From contig NZ_JAOVZN010000006.1 in NCBI RefSeq assembly GCF_025717045.1, positions 212,269 to 276,268 on the forward strand: a stretch of DNA of 64,000 bases. Direction: 5' to 3'. Positions 25,521 to 34,038 of the stretch are shown piece by piece. The position numbers and the translations under genes are program-made. The notes under the pieces are model-generated. The model was not told the origin of the DNA. It was given only the letters and a program-made list of their open reading frames with translations, and ran no database searches. The stretch is from Flavobacterium sp. SH_e (GTDB lineage: Bacteria > Bacteroidota > Bacteroidia > Flavobacteriales > Flavobacteriaceae). Position 1 is the first letter of the stretch, and each line of letters begins with the position of its first letter.

Positions 25521-25584
25521 AACAAAGTCAACTTTTTCAAAGTTCTAATGAAATTACTTCGTTCCTCTCAATGACTTATAAACA

Positions 25585-25614
25585 CAAAAAAACCTCTGAA
25601 ATTCAGAGGTTTTT
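25585..25614 (-). terminator. terminator after the LysE-family gene
   Basis: AAAAACCTCTGAA / TTCAGAGGTTTTT, with A and T tracts on either side, 26 bp past the LysE stop. Confidence 0.85.
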
Positions 25615-25639
25615 AATTTATAAGTTGGGTTATTAACAA

Positions 25640-26320
25640 CTACTTCTTCTCTATTCTTTCGAAAGCATTTTTAACCATTTCTTTCTCTTTCGGAAACCAG
25701 CCTTGGATTACTAAAGCAAATCCAAAAACCATTAAAACCACGCTAATTCCCTTTTTAATTTTAAGGATATTAGTTGGAGTCATTTTTGATTTTAACTGTT
25801 TGGCTAATAAAATTTTAGCACAATCAATTAACAAATAAGTGATAATTACAGCAGTAAAAAATGTCATCATTCTAGGAGTCTGCATATCTAATTTTGGACC
25901 TACAGAAATAATAACGGCAAGCCAGAAACCAAGAACACCAATGTTAATAACATTCAGTAAAAATCCTTTTACAAACAAACTACCATAGTTTCTTTTCAGA
26001 ATATCACGATCAATTTCTTCATCGTTTATTTTTTCTTCTTTCTTTAGTTTCACAAACGAAATGATACCATAAGAAAGCATAATTATTCCGCCAAAAATAA
26101 AAAGTGCTGGATCATCTTTTAAACTAGAAATCAGCCTATAACTTCCAAGATAAGCAATAGCAATAAAGAAAATATCACCTAATACTACTCCTAAATCAAA
26201 AACAATTGCAGCTCTAAATCCTTTTGTAATACTGGTTTCTAATAAAACAAAAAATACAGGACCTACCATAAAACTAAGAACAAGTCCCCAAGGAAGTCCC
26301 GCTAGAATATCGTTAATCAT
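25640..26320 (-). CDS. LysE/RhtB-family translocator
   Basis: 226-residue inner-membrane protein with about six hydrophobic segments. The start was set at ATG 26320 (MINDILAGLPWG); a TTG one codon upstream is less likely. The early GLVLSFMVGPVFFVLLETSITKGFRAAIVFDLGVVLGD matches the LysE fold signature (GPxxxxxxxxxxxxGxRaGxxxxxGxxxGd). A Lys/Glu-rich cytoplasmic loop follows (about 93-110). Family members export amino acids or related metabolites, and the substrate is unknown here. Third gene of the rnr/head-GIN/LysE run. Confidence 0.85.
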   Translation of the reverse strand: MINDILAGLPWGLVLSFMVGPVFFVLLETSITKGFRAAIVFDLGVVLGDIFFIAIAYLGSYRLISSLKDDPALFIFGGIIMLSYGIISFVKLKKEEKINDEEIDRDILKRNYGSLFVKGFLLNVINIGVLGFWLAVIISVGPKLDMQTPRMMTFFTAVIITYLLIDCAKILLAKQLKSKMTPTNILKIKKGISVVLMVFGFALVIQGWFPKEKEMVKNAFERIEKK

Positions 26321-26333
26321 CAATTACTACTTG

Positions 26334-27002
26334 TTATTTTACTTCTTCGATTTTACCGCCAAAAACTGTTTTTTGGTTTATTTGCTTTGGTTTTCCATAA
26401 ATGTAAATAGAGCCTCCTGCGCTCACTTTTGCATCGACAAGGGTAGAAGCATTAACATCTGCTTTTCCGCCCGCAGAAACGCTTACAGTGGTCTGAGACG
26501 TTTCTAATTTACTCGCTAGTAAATATCCACCAGCTCCTAAACTTGCATCTTGGTTGGCAGCTTTTCCAGTTAATGTAATTTTGCCACCTGAAACTGAGCT
26601 TACTTTTAGTTTATCAACATCCAAATCAACGTTAATAATACCACCTTCCTGAGCACTAACTTTAAAAGAAGTAGCTTTGATAGCTTCACTGCTTTTTACC
26701 TCTGCTCCTTCATTAACATCAATCAATTCTAAATGTTTGTAATACAAAGTTACTTCAAGATCATTTCCTGACAGCAATTTTGGAAAAGGCATTCTTAGTT
26801 TCAAAATACCGTTTTTGTTCACAGCTTCTAATTCTGCTTCTCTAGTACCTTTTATAACAATTTTATTTTCAGATCCTTGAACTAATTTTACACTTAATTT
26901 ATCAAATACTTTTACGGTATCAAAATCACCTAACTCTTTGGTAACTTGACCAAAAGACATTTGTACAAATAAAATTGCTGCTCCTATAATTAGCTTTTTC
27001 AT
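26334..27002 (-). CDS. head-GIN domain (DUF2807) secreted protein
   Basis: 222 residues. Signal peptide MKKLIIGAAILFVQMSFG. The rest is a repeating right-handed beta structure with the typical alternation of small residues (EGAEVKSSEAIKATSF, VSSVSGGKITLTGKA, SVSAGGKADVNASTL, VSAGGSIYIYGKPK), characteristic of putative auto-transporter adhesin head-GIN proteins common in Bacteroidota. Role in the envelope or in adhesion is inferred from the family only. It sits 22 bp after rnr and 13 bp before the LysE gene, so one operon is likely. Confidence 0.88.
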   Translation of the reverse strand: MKKLIIGAAILFVQMSFGQVTKELGDFDTVKVFDKLSVKLVQGSENKIVIKGTREAELEAVNKNGILKLRMPFPKLLSGNDLEVTLYYKHLELIDVNEGAEVKSSEAIKATSFKVSAQEGGIINVDLDVDKLKVSSVSGGKITLTGKAANQDASLGAGGYLLASKLETSQTTVSVSAGGKADVNASTLVDAKVSAGGSIYIYGKPKQINQKTVFGGKIEEVK

Positions 27003-27024
27003 ACTTTTATTTTTAAATTAATAT

Positions 27025-29208
27025 TTATTCTGCTCGTCTTAAAAAATGAAAATCAAGTTGTTTTTTCACTAAGTCGGCATTTTTTACTTTCACATAAATT
27101 TCGTCTCCTAATTGCAGTAAACGGTTTGAAGTTGCTCCAACCAATGCATATTGTCTTTCGTCAAAAGTATAGTAATCCTCTTTTATTTCTCTGATTCTTA
27201 CCATTCCTTCGCATTTGTTAGAAACAATTTCAACATAAATTCCCCATTCGGTAACACCAGAAATAACTCCAAGGAATTCTTCGTCCTGATGATCCTGCAT
27301 GTATTTAACCTGCATGTATTTGATACTGTCGCGCTCAGCATTTGTTGCTAAGTTTTCCATGTTTGAACAATGCAGACATTTGGTTTCATAAGTTTCTTCA
27401 TCTACAGAAGCTCCTCCATCCAAATAATATTGCAGCAAACGATGTACCATTACGTCTGGATAACGACGAATTGGCGATGTAAAATGGCTATAATAATCAA
27501 AAGCTAAACCATAATGTCCAATATTATCTGTCGAATATTTGGCTTTACTCATACTTCTAATGGCAAGAGTATCAATAAGATTTTGTTCTTTCTTACCGTT
27601 TACTTCTTCCATCAAAGCGTTTATTGATTTTGCTATATCGCCTTTTGTTCTAAAATCAATTTTATAACCAAACTTAGCAATTACAGTTTGCATTGCAATC
27701 AGTTTATCTTCATTTGGTTCATCGTGAATACGGTAAACAAAGGTTTTCTTCTGTTTTCCAATGTATTCTGCTACTTTTCTGTTAGCCAAAAGCATAAATT
27801 CTTCAATCAAATGATTCGCATCTTTTGAGATTTTGAAATAAACTCCTTCTGGTTCACCTTCTTCATTAAGATTAAATTTCACTTCAACTTTATCAAAAGA
27901 AATAGCACCTTGCTGCATTCTTTTCTTTCTTAAAATCTTAGCTAATTCATCTAGTTTCAAAGTTGCTTCAACAATTTCATCTGAAACCACATAAGATTCT
28001 CCAGTAATAGAAATATCAACTGGAATCGTATTATTTCCTTTTGTTTCAATAATATGCTGAGCCTCTTCGTAAGCAAAACGTTGATCTGAATAAATTACAG
28101 TTCTTCCAAACCATTGGTTGATAACCTGAGCTGCTGGAGAAACTTCAAATATTGCAGAGAAAGTATATTTCTCTTCATTCGGACGAAGCGAACAAGCAAA
28201 GTTAGACAACACTTCTGGAAGCATTGGCACTACTCTATCCACTAAATAAACCGAAGTTGCTCTTTGATACGCTTCATCATCAAGGATTGTTCCTTCTTCC
28301 AAATAATACGAAACGTCCGCAATATGAATTCCGATTTCGAAGTTTCCGTTTTCTAACTTTTTGAAAGACAACGCATCATCAAAATCTTTTGCATCTTTTG
28401 GATCTATCGTAAACGTAAGCGTATCGCGCATATCACGACGCTTTTCAATCTCAGATTCCTGAATAGAAGTATCCAGTTTTTGTGCATACACCTCTACTTC
28501 TACCGGAAAATCTGCTGGCAAACCATATTCTGCTAAAATAGCATGAATCTCAGTATTATGTTCTCCAGGTTTTCCTAAAACTCGAATTACAGATCCAAAC
28601 GGACTATCAGCTCTTTTTGGCCAATCTTCAATCTTAACTAAAACAACGTCACCGTTTTCTGCTTCACCAATTTTATCTTTAGGGATAAAAATATCGGTAT
28701 ACATTTTAGGATTTGCAGTAGAAACAAAAGCAAAATTTGGCTGCATATCAATTACCCCTACAAACTCTGTTTTATCTCTTTCTATAACTTCAATTACTTC
28801 ACCCTCAGGTCTTTTTCCTTTTCTTCTGTTATAAACGTAAACCTTTACTTTGTCTTTATCTAAAGCACGATTCAAATTATTGGTCGGAATAAAAACATCT
28901 TCTTCAAATTCGTCACAAATAAAATATGCCGTTTTTCTGCTCGTCATATCTATTGTTCCTTCGTAGTAATCCTGGCTTACGGCTTTTACTAAGTATTTTC
29001 CAGGTTCTGTTTCTACTATTTTCTTCTGAGCTGCCAGAATCTTTAGATCTTTTATAATCTGATTTCTGCTTTTTGTATCATCAAGTTCTAGCTTTGCTCC
29101 TATCTGTTTGTAATTGAATGCCTTATTAGCGTTTTGCGATAAAATCTTCAGGATTTTCCCAGAGAAATCTTTCTCTTTTTTTATCGGCTTTCTAATTTTC
29201 TTACTCAT
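27025..29208 (-). CDS. rnr: ribonuclease R
   Basis: 3'-5' exoribonuclease for structured RNA (727 residues). N-terminal winged-helix region (about 10-70), two cold-shock OB domains (about 75-225), RNB catalytic domain starting near 255 with the acidic cluster TIDPKDAKDFDDALS (Asp residues bind metal), HYGLAFDYYSHFTSPIRRYPD near 570, and a C-terminal S1 domain (EFLGVISGVTEWGIYVEI, about 645-725). Full length and intact. First gene of a minus-strand operon that continues with the head-GIN and LysE genes. Confidence 0.96.
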   Translation of the reverse strand: MSKKIRKPIKKEKDFSGKILKILSQNANKAFNYKQIGAKLELDDTKSRNQIIKDLKILAAQKKIVETEPGKYLVKAVSQDYYEGTIDMTSRKTAYFICDEFEEDVFIPTNNLNRALDKDKVKVYVYNRRKGKRPEGEVIEVIERDKTEFVGVIDMQPNFAFVSTANPKMYTDIFIPKDKIGEAENGDVVLVKIEDWPKRADSPFGSVIRVLGKPGEHNTEIHAILAEYGLPADFPVEVEVYAQKLDTSIQESEIEKRRDMRDTLTFTIDPKDAKDFDDALSFKKLENGNFEIGIHIADVSYYLEEGTILDDEAYQRATSVYLVDRVVPMLPEVLSNFACSLRPNEEKYTFSAIFEVSPAAQVINQWFGRTVIYSDQRFAYEEAQHIIETKGNNTIPVDISITGESYVVSDEIVEATLKLDELAKILRKKRMQQGAISFDKVEVKFNLNEEGEPEGVYFKISKDANHLIEEFMLLANRKVAEYIGKQKKTFVYRIHDEPNEDKLIAMQTVIAKFGYKIDFRTKGDIAKSINALMEEVNGKKEQNLIDTLAIRSMSKAKYSTDNIGHYGLAFDYYSHFTSPIRRYPDVMVHRLLQYYLDGGASVDEETYETKCLHCSNMENLATNAERDSIKYMQVKYMQDHQDEEFLGVISGVTEWGIYVEIVSNKCEGMVRIREIKEDYYTFDERQYALVGATSNRLLQLGDEIYVKVKNADLVKKQLDFHFLRRAE

Positions 29209-29318
29209 ATATCTTTTCTAATAAGGTTTAAAATTACGAATAAGAAATCAGATTACAGATTTTAACAAATAGAATTATTAAAATTATAACTTTTCGTACA
29301 TTTACAAAAAGACCTAAA

Positions 29319-29552
29319 ATGGAAAGCTTTAAAACGATCGCCGTATTCAATTATCTGCACGAAACCGTAGTTCTCAAACACTTACTAGAGCAAGAAGGAA
29401 TTCCTTATTTTTTCGAAAACGAAATGACACTCTCTGTAATGCCATTTTACTCCAATGCACTGGGCGGAATCAAACTCAAAGTTCATCCAAACGATTTCGA
29501 ACAAGTTCAAGAAATCTTGGACAATCTCAATAATCCGCTTAAAATTGTCTGA
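29319..29552 (+). CDS. DUF2007 protein (putative signal-transducing protein)
   Basis: 77 residues: MESFKTIAVFNYLHETVVLKHLLEQEGIPYFFENE is the DUF2007 pattern (strand, helix, then exposed loop with aromatic residues), followed by LGGIKLKVHPNDFEQVQEILD. Named putative signal transducing protein in domain databases; the function is not established. Divergent from rnr (110 bp apart) and the last gene before the 800-bp oriC candidate. Confidence 0.85.
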   Translation: MESFKTIAVFNYLHETVVLKHLLEQEGIPYFFENEMTLSVMPFYSNALGGIKLKVHPNDFEQVQEILDNLNNPLKIV

Positions 29553-30354
29553 AACAAAAATTCAAACGAATTCAAAACAGAATAAAATTCAATCTCAAAA
29601 AAAATTTTTTCCTTTTCAACTTTTTTAGTTTTCAACATATATTAAATACAACAAAAAAGATTTTTAAAAATTTAAAAAAATTTGATGGTTATTATAGTGT
29701 GTTAATATGTCGAATAAATTTTTTTTTGAAGTCATTGAAATCTCGTTTTACTTATTTATTCTGAGTTATCAACATAGTTATTTTTAGTTAAATTACTTAT
29801 TTATAAGACTTTTTGTATTTTAATTAACAACGGTTGACAACCAAAATTGAATTGATTTTGTAGATAAGTTGATATGTTGATTACTGTTGAAAATGGTATT
29901 TTTGATATTGATAACTTTTCCAAAAATTCACGAAACTTTTCTTGCATATTTAAATCACGTTTTGGATTAAGCATTTTTCTTAAACAACCAAAAAAAACTT
30001 CTAATTTTCTTTTCGAACTTATTAACATTTTCTGTTAACTTAAAGTTAATTGAATATCAAGCAATTACAAACTCCTATTAACACCTCAAAATTTTAACAA
30101 ATTTTCTGCTTATTATTTATTGATTGTGAGATACTTATGGAGTTATCAAAATTGTTAATAACTGATAAGGTTTTGACTATAAGATAGTTGTAAAATGGAG
30201 TGTTTTGCCAAGAATTGGACGAATGTACAAGAGTTTATATTAGAATGTTTATATAGTATTTAAAAAGAAAAAAATTTGTGAAAATTGGAGTAATTCGTGG
30301 CAAACATCTATTTATTAAGTAAATTTGCATGACACAACTAAATAGTATAGAAAA
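29553..30354. other. 800-bp AT-rich gap with DnaA-box-like sites: candidate oriC
   Basis: No convincing gene. TTATCAACA, one mismatch from the DnaA box TTATCCACA, occurs at 29766-29774. Related strings follow: TGTTGATTA 29875-29883, TATTGATAA 29905-29913 and TTATCAAAA 30143-30151. A further exact TTATCAACA lies beyond rpiB at 30907-30915. The left part (about 29580-29740) is very AT-rich with long A and T runs, as in a DNA-unwinding element. Gene direction is mostly minus to the left of this gap and mostly plus to the right. A TAAATTTG box at 30320-30327 probably drives rpiB. Confidence 0.5.
29766..29774 (+). promoter_or_regulatory. DnaA-box-like site
   Basis: TTATCAACA within GAGTTATCAACATAG. 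An identical 9-mer in the same GAGTTATCAACA context occurs at 30907-30915, on the other side of rpiB. Confidence 0.5.
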
Positions 30355-30786
30355 ATGAAAATTTCGATAGGAAACGACCACGCAGGACCAGAATATAAAA
30401 AAGCAATTGTTGAAATGCTTAAAGCTAGAGGATATGAAGTAACTAACTACGGTACAGATACTGATGCTTCTGTAGATTATCCAGATTTTGGACATCCAGT
30501 TGCCAACGATGTATCTGAAGGAAAAGCAGATTTTGGAATCGTTATCTGCGGAAGCGGAAACGGAATCGCGATGACTGTTAATAAACACCCGAAAGTAAGA
30601 GCTGGTTTATGCTGGACTAAAGAAATCGCGTATTTGACGCGTTTACACAATGATGCCAATATTGTGAGTATTCCAGCGAGATTCACTTCTATTCATCAAG
30701 CTGTTGAAATCGTTGAAACTTTTCTTGATACAGCTTTCGAAGGCGGCAGACACCAAAATAGAGTGAACAAAATTGCTTGCGCATAA
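30355..30786 (+). CDS. rpiB: ribose 5-phosphate isomerase B
   Basis: Interconverts ribulose 5-phosphate and ribose 5-phosphate in the pentose phosphate pathway. 143 residues. Start MKISIGNDHAGPEYK (substrate-binding Asp-His), GTDTDASVDYPDFGHPVA, the active-site Cys in VICGSGNGIAMTVNKHPKVRAGLCW (about 64-88), LTRLHNDANIVSIPAR with the catalytic His, and a C-terminal helix ending HQNRVNKI. Complete and typical of LacAB/RpiB. Own promoter box in the AT-rich gap; a hairpin follows. Confidence 0.95.
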   Translation: MKISIGNDHAGPEYKKAIVEMLKARGYEVTNYGTDTDASVDYPDFGHPVANDVSEGKADFGIVICGSGNGIAMTVNKHPKVRAGLCWTKEIAYLTRLHNDANIVSIPARFTSIHQAVEIVETFLDTAFEGGRHQNRVNKIACA

Positions 30787-30804
30787 AAAGTCAAAAAAAA
30801 TTCG

Positions 30805-30866
30805 GTGCTTCGCACCTATTCATAAACACACCGGGCCGATTTTTAATTTGCTCGGTTTTTTATTTT
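30805..30866 (+). terminator. hairpins after rpiB
   Basis: A small stem GGTGCTTCGCACC (30806-30818 area) is followed by a second one pairing ACCGGGC with GCTCGGT before a T run. The second has the terminator-like T tract. Confidence 0.6.
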
Positions 30867-30906
30867 AAGTATTTATTATTCAGTATTTTAAAATGTAATT
30901 TTTGAG

Positions 30907-30915
30907 TTATCAACA
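30907..30915 (+). promoter_or_regulatory. DnaA-box-like site
   Basis: TTATCAACA in GAGTTATCAACAATG, the same extended word as at 29766, between rpiB and the DUF1294 gene. Confidence 0.45.
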
Positions 30916-30925
30916 ATGTTAATAT

Positions 30926-31195
30926 CTACTTTTTATAATTTAAATACGTAATTATAAAAGCCACTTGAATTACTAAAATCACGGCAAACTTCACAATAAA
31001 AGAAGTTTTACTCGTTTTATGTCTAAATAATAACATCGCTGTTAATAATCCTGGCGATCCACCAGTTAAAGCCATGAGAAACAAGGTTTTTTCGGAAATA
31101 CGTCGGTTATTTTTTCGGGCTTGAGATTTGTCATATCCCGCGAAAATAAAAACGAGAATGTTTATAAATAAAAAATATAGTAATAAAACTTCCAT
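30926..31195 (-). CDS. DUF1294 small membrane protein
   Basis: 89 residues. Hydrophobic helix at the N-terminus (about 3-20), then FAGYDKSQARKNNRRISEKTLFLMALTGGSPGLLTAMLLFRHKTSKTSF, which is the DUF1294 signature (DK..A...RRI.E..L......GG..G), and a last hydrophobic helix (about 66-85). The family is widespread and uncharacterised, sometimes fused to cold-shock domains. Placed between rpiB and tex, and divergent from tex. Confidence 0.88.
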   Translation of the reverse strand: MEVLLLYFLFINILVFIFAGYDKSQARKNNRRISEKTLFLMALTGGSPGLLTAMLLFRHKTSKTSFIVKFAVILVIQVAFIITYLNYKK

Positions 31196-31311
31196 TAGCT
31201 TAAAATTAAAAACAAAGATATTATTTTAGCCGAATGATTTACTATTTTGCAGAAACGCTTTAACAAGTAAATTATATCATTTTTAAGTAAGAAAATCATT
31301 TCATTAAAAGT

Positions 31312-33435
31312 ATGACTAATATTCAATTTATTGCCAAGTCTGTTCAGGCACCCGCAGTCAGTATTCAAAACACAGTTAAATTATTAGAAGAAGACTGTAC
31401 GATTCCGTTTATTTCGCGTTACCGAAAAGACGCAACCGGAAATCTTGATGAAACTGTAATTGAGCAGATTGCAAAGCTTCAAAAAGATTATGATACACTT
31501 ATAAAACGTAAAGAAGCCGTTTTAAAATCTATTGAAGAGCAAAAAGCGCTTACACCAGAATTGAAGAAAAAGATTGAAGACAGTTTTGATTTACAAGAGA
31601 TAGAAGATTTCTACCTTCCTTATAAAAAGAAGAAAAAAACAAAAGCTGATGTGGCGCGCGAATTTGGTCTTGAACCTTTGGCGAGACTCATTATATCTGA
31701 AAGTGATGCTGATATCGATTTTATTTCGACTCAGTATATTAATGAAAATGTTATTAACGAAGAAGCCGCTATTCAAGGCGCACGAGATATTGTAGCCGAA
31801 TGGATTAACGAAAATATTTATGTTCGTAAACAATTAAGAAGATTGTTTCAGCGAAAAGCGACTATTGCTACAAAAGTGGTTAAAAAGAAAGCTGAAGAAG
31901 AAGGAGCGCAGAAATTCAACCAATATTTTGATTGGGAAGAACCTTTGACAAAAGCGCCAGCACACCGTTTATTGGCAATGTTACGTGCAGAAAATGAAGG
32001 TTTTATCAAAATGAAAATTGATGTTGATATTGACGATGCATATGATGTAATTGACGAAATCATCATTAAAAAACAAAATAATACAACAGCTCACTTACAA
32101 TTAGCAATTGAAGATAGTTATAAACGTTTACTAAATCCGGCAATTGGAAACGAAACGTTGCAGGAAGCAAAAGCAAAAGCCGATGCGAATTCAATTCAGG
32201 TTTTTGCTAACAATTTAGGTCAGTTATTATTGGCTCCGCCGTTGGGAGAAAAACGTATTTTGGCAATCGATCCTGGATTTAGAAGCGGTTGTAAAGTCGT
32301 TTGTCTGGACGAAAAAGGAGATTTGTTATACAATGAAACCATTTATCCGCACGCGCCTCAAAATGAGGAATCGATGGCGATAAAAAAAATCCGTTCGATG
32401 GTAAATGCGTATCAAATCGATGCAATTTCTATTGGAAACGGAACAGCTTCTCGTGAAACGGAATTTTTCATCAAAAAAATTGCGTTTGACAAACCGGTAC
32501 AGGTTTTTATTGTTTCAGAAGCTGGTGCTTCGGTTTATTCGGCATCAAAAATTGCGAGAGAAGAATTCCCAAATTATGATGTAACTGTTCGTGGTTCGGT
32601 TTCTATTGGAAGAAGACTTTCAGATCCTTTGGCCGAATTGGTAAAAATCGATCCAAAAGCAATTGGAGTAGGACAATATCAGCACGATGTTGACCAAACT
32701 AAATTAAAAGAAGAATTAGATAATACGGTTATTCGTTGCGTAAACTCGGTTGGAATTAACATCAACACGGCAAGTAAACACTTATTAAGTTATGTGAGTG
32801 GAATTGGGGAGAAGCTGGCGGAAAACATTGTACAATATCGTTCTGAAAACGGCCCTTTTGAAGATAGAAAACAGCTGAAAAAAGTGCCTCGTTTAGGAGA
32901 TAAAGCGTATCAGCAAGGAGCAGCGTTTATTAGAATTACAAATGCTAAAAATCCGCTGGATAATTCGGCAGTGCATCCAGAGGCTTATCCTGTTGTTGAA
33001 AAGATGGCGAAGGACTTGAATATTTCTTTAAACGAATTAATTGCAAATAAAGAGAAAACAGCGCTTATTAAGCCAGAAAAGTATGTAACACCAGAAATTG
33101 GTTTATTAACGCTAAAAGACATCATAAAAGAGCTTGAAAAGCCCGGATTAGACCCAAGAAAGTCGGCTAAGGTTTTTGAGTTTGACGCAAACGTAAAATC
33201 GATCAAAGATTTGAAAACAGGAATGATTCTTCCGGGAATTGTTAATAACATCACCAACTTTGGCTGTTTTGTTGACATCGGAATCAAAGAAAGCGGATTA
33301 GTGCATATTTCTCAGTTAAAAGCTGGGTTTGTAAGTGATGTGAACGAAGTTGTGAAATTGCATCAGCATGTTGATGTGAAAGTGACTGAAGTTGATGAGG
33401 ATAGAAAGAGAATTCAGCTGACGATGGTTTTGTAA
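31312..33435 (+). CDS. tex: Tex-family transcription accessory protein (S1 RNA-binding)
   Basis: 707 residues. Helical N-terminal region, YqgF/RNase H-like domain starting LAIDPGFRSGCKVVCLDE (about 319-336), helix-hairpin-helix domain with NTASKHLLSYVSGIGEKLAENIVQYR (about 485-510), and a C-terminal S1 domain (LKTGMILPGIVNNITNFGCFVDIG, about 635-705). Full Tex architecture; family members bind nucleic acid and act in transcription. The first residues (MTNIQFIAKSVQAP) fit the known start. The gene ends just before an interspersed palindromic element. Confidence 0.94.
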   Translation: MTNIQFIAKSVQAPAVSIQNTVKLLEEDCTIPFISRYRKDATGNLDETVIEQIAKLQKDYDTLIKRKEAVLKSIEEQKALTPELKKKIEDSFDLQEIEDFYLPYKKKKKTKADVAREFGLEPLARLIISESDADIDFISTQYINENVINEEAAIQGARDIVAEWINENIYVRKQLRRLFQRKATIATKVVKKKAEEEGAQKFNQYFDWEEPLTKAPAHRLLAMLRAENEGFIKMKIDVDIDDAYDVIDEIIIKKQNNTTAHLQLAIEDSYKRLLNPAIGNETLQEAKAKADANSIQVFANNLGQLLLAPPLGEKRILAIDPGFRSGCKVVCLDEKGDLLYNETIYPHAPQNEESMAIKKIRSMVNAYQIDAISIGNGTASRETEFFIKKIAFDKPVQVFIVSEAGASVYSASKIAREEFPNYDVTVRGSVSIGRRLSDPLAELVKIDPKAIGVGQYQHDVDQTKLKEELDNTVIRCVNSVGININTASKHLLSYVSGIGEKLAENIVQYRSENGPFEDRKQLKKVPRLGDKAYQQGAAFIRITNAKNPLDNSAVHPEAYPVVEKMAKDLNISLNELIANKEKTALIKPEKYVTPEIGLLTLKDIIKELEKPGLDPRKSAKVFEFDANVKSIKDLKTGMILPGIVNNITNFGCFVDIGIKESGLVHISQLKAGFVSDVNEVVKLHQHVDVKVTEVDEDRKRIQLTMVL

Positions 33436-33457
33436 AAATGCTAATTTTTCACAATCT

Positions 33458-33560
33458 TGTCATTTCGACCGAAGGGAGAAATCACACTAGAAACTCGACA
33501 AAGATTAAAATTCTCTGTGCGGAAATACTTGTGCGATTTCTCCCTTCGGTCGAAATGACA
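33458..33560. repeat. 103-bp palindromic interspersed element, copy 2
   Basis: Left arm 33458-33483 (TGTCATTTCGACCGAAGGGA + GAAATC) is a perfect 26-bp inverted repeat of 33535-33560. The interior begins ACTAGAAACTCGACAAAGATT and ends TACTTGT, parallel to copy 1 (25421-25520). The element sits 22 bp downstream of tex. Confidence 0.92.
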
Positions 33561-33590
33561 AAACTATTGAGTAGTTTCATTATAAGCCAT

Positions 33591-33629
33591 AAAAAAATCC
33601 CAAACTACATCTGTAATTTGGGATTTAAT
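33591..33629. terminator. terminator between tex and tatA
   Basis: AAAAAAATCCCAAA / TTTGGGATTT, with A/T tracts on both sides. It lies 17 bp past the convergent tatA stop and may serve both directions. Confidence 0.75.
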
Positions 33630-33645
33630 AAGTTTTTCGAATTTC

Positions 33646-33825
33646 TTATTTTGTTTCTTCTTCCTGTTTTTTAGGAGCAGCAGGTTGATCGTCTTTAGCA
33701 GCGTTTTTAAATTCCTTAATTCCACTTCCTAAACCTTTCATTAATTCTGGAATTTTTTTACCTCCAAAAAGTAATATCACAATACCTACGATAACAAGGA
33801 TTTCTGTAAGACCTAATCTTCCCAT
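33646..33825 (-). CDS. tatA: Sec-independent translocase subunit TatA
   Basis: 59 residues (ATG at 33825-33823, stop at 33648-33646). [42 protein letters not shown] shows the TatA pattern: short N-terminus, single membrane helix (about 5-20), FGGKKIPEL hinge and an amphipathic helix with [10 protein letters not shown], then a charged tail ([15 protein letters not shown]). TatA forms the pore that lets folded proteins cross the inner membrane. No tatC is adjacent. On the minus strand TACCTTTG (33881-33874) is an excellent -7 box, giving a leader of about 45 nt. Confidence 0.94.
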   Translation of the reverse strand: MGRLGLTEILVIVGIVILLFGGKKIPELMKGLGSGIKEFKNAAKDDQPAAPKKQEEETK

Positions 33826-34038
33826 GACTAATATATTTAATGCCGAAGCAAATTGTTTTTCTTAATTATTCCGCAAAGGTATATAGAAATATACGAAATA
33901 GAAGTATTTTTAGTTTAAAATATTTCGATCTGACCGCGTTAAATATTTTATAAAATCGTAAATTATAGCTCTTCATGAAATTTTTCGAACAAAAATCATG
34001 ATGATTAATTACTATATTTGCTAGCATAAAGAAGCATA

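Noticed and set aside
29801..30028. 75-codon minus-strand reading frame in the oriC candidate
   Set aside because: Low-complexity composition, no upstream promoter box in the right place, no recognisable domain; the region looks non-coding.
30235..30588. 117-codon minus-strand frame overlapping rpiB
   Set aside because: It is antisense to the well-supported rpiB and its Ser/Phe/Cys-rich product is typical of a shadow frame.
33438..33674. 78-codon plus-strand frame after tex
   Set aside because: It is the translation of the palindromic element and the following terminator and ends antisense to tatA.
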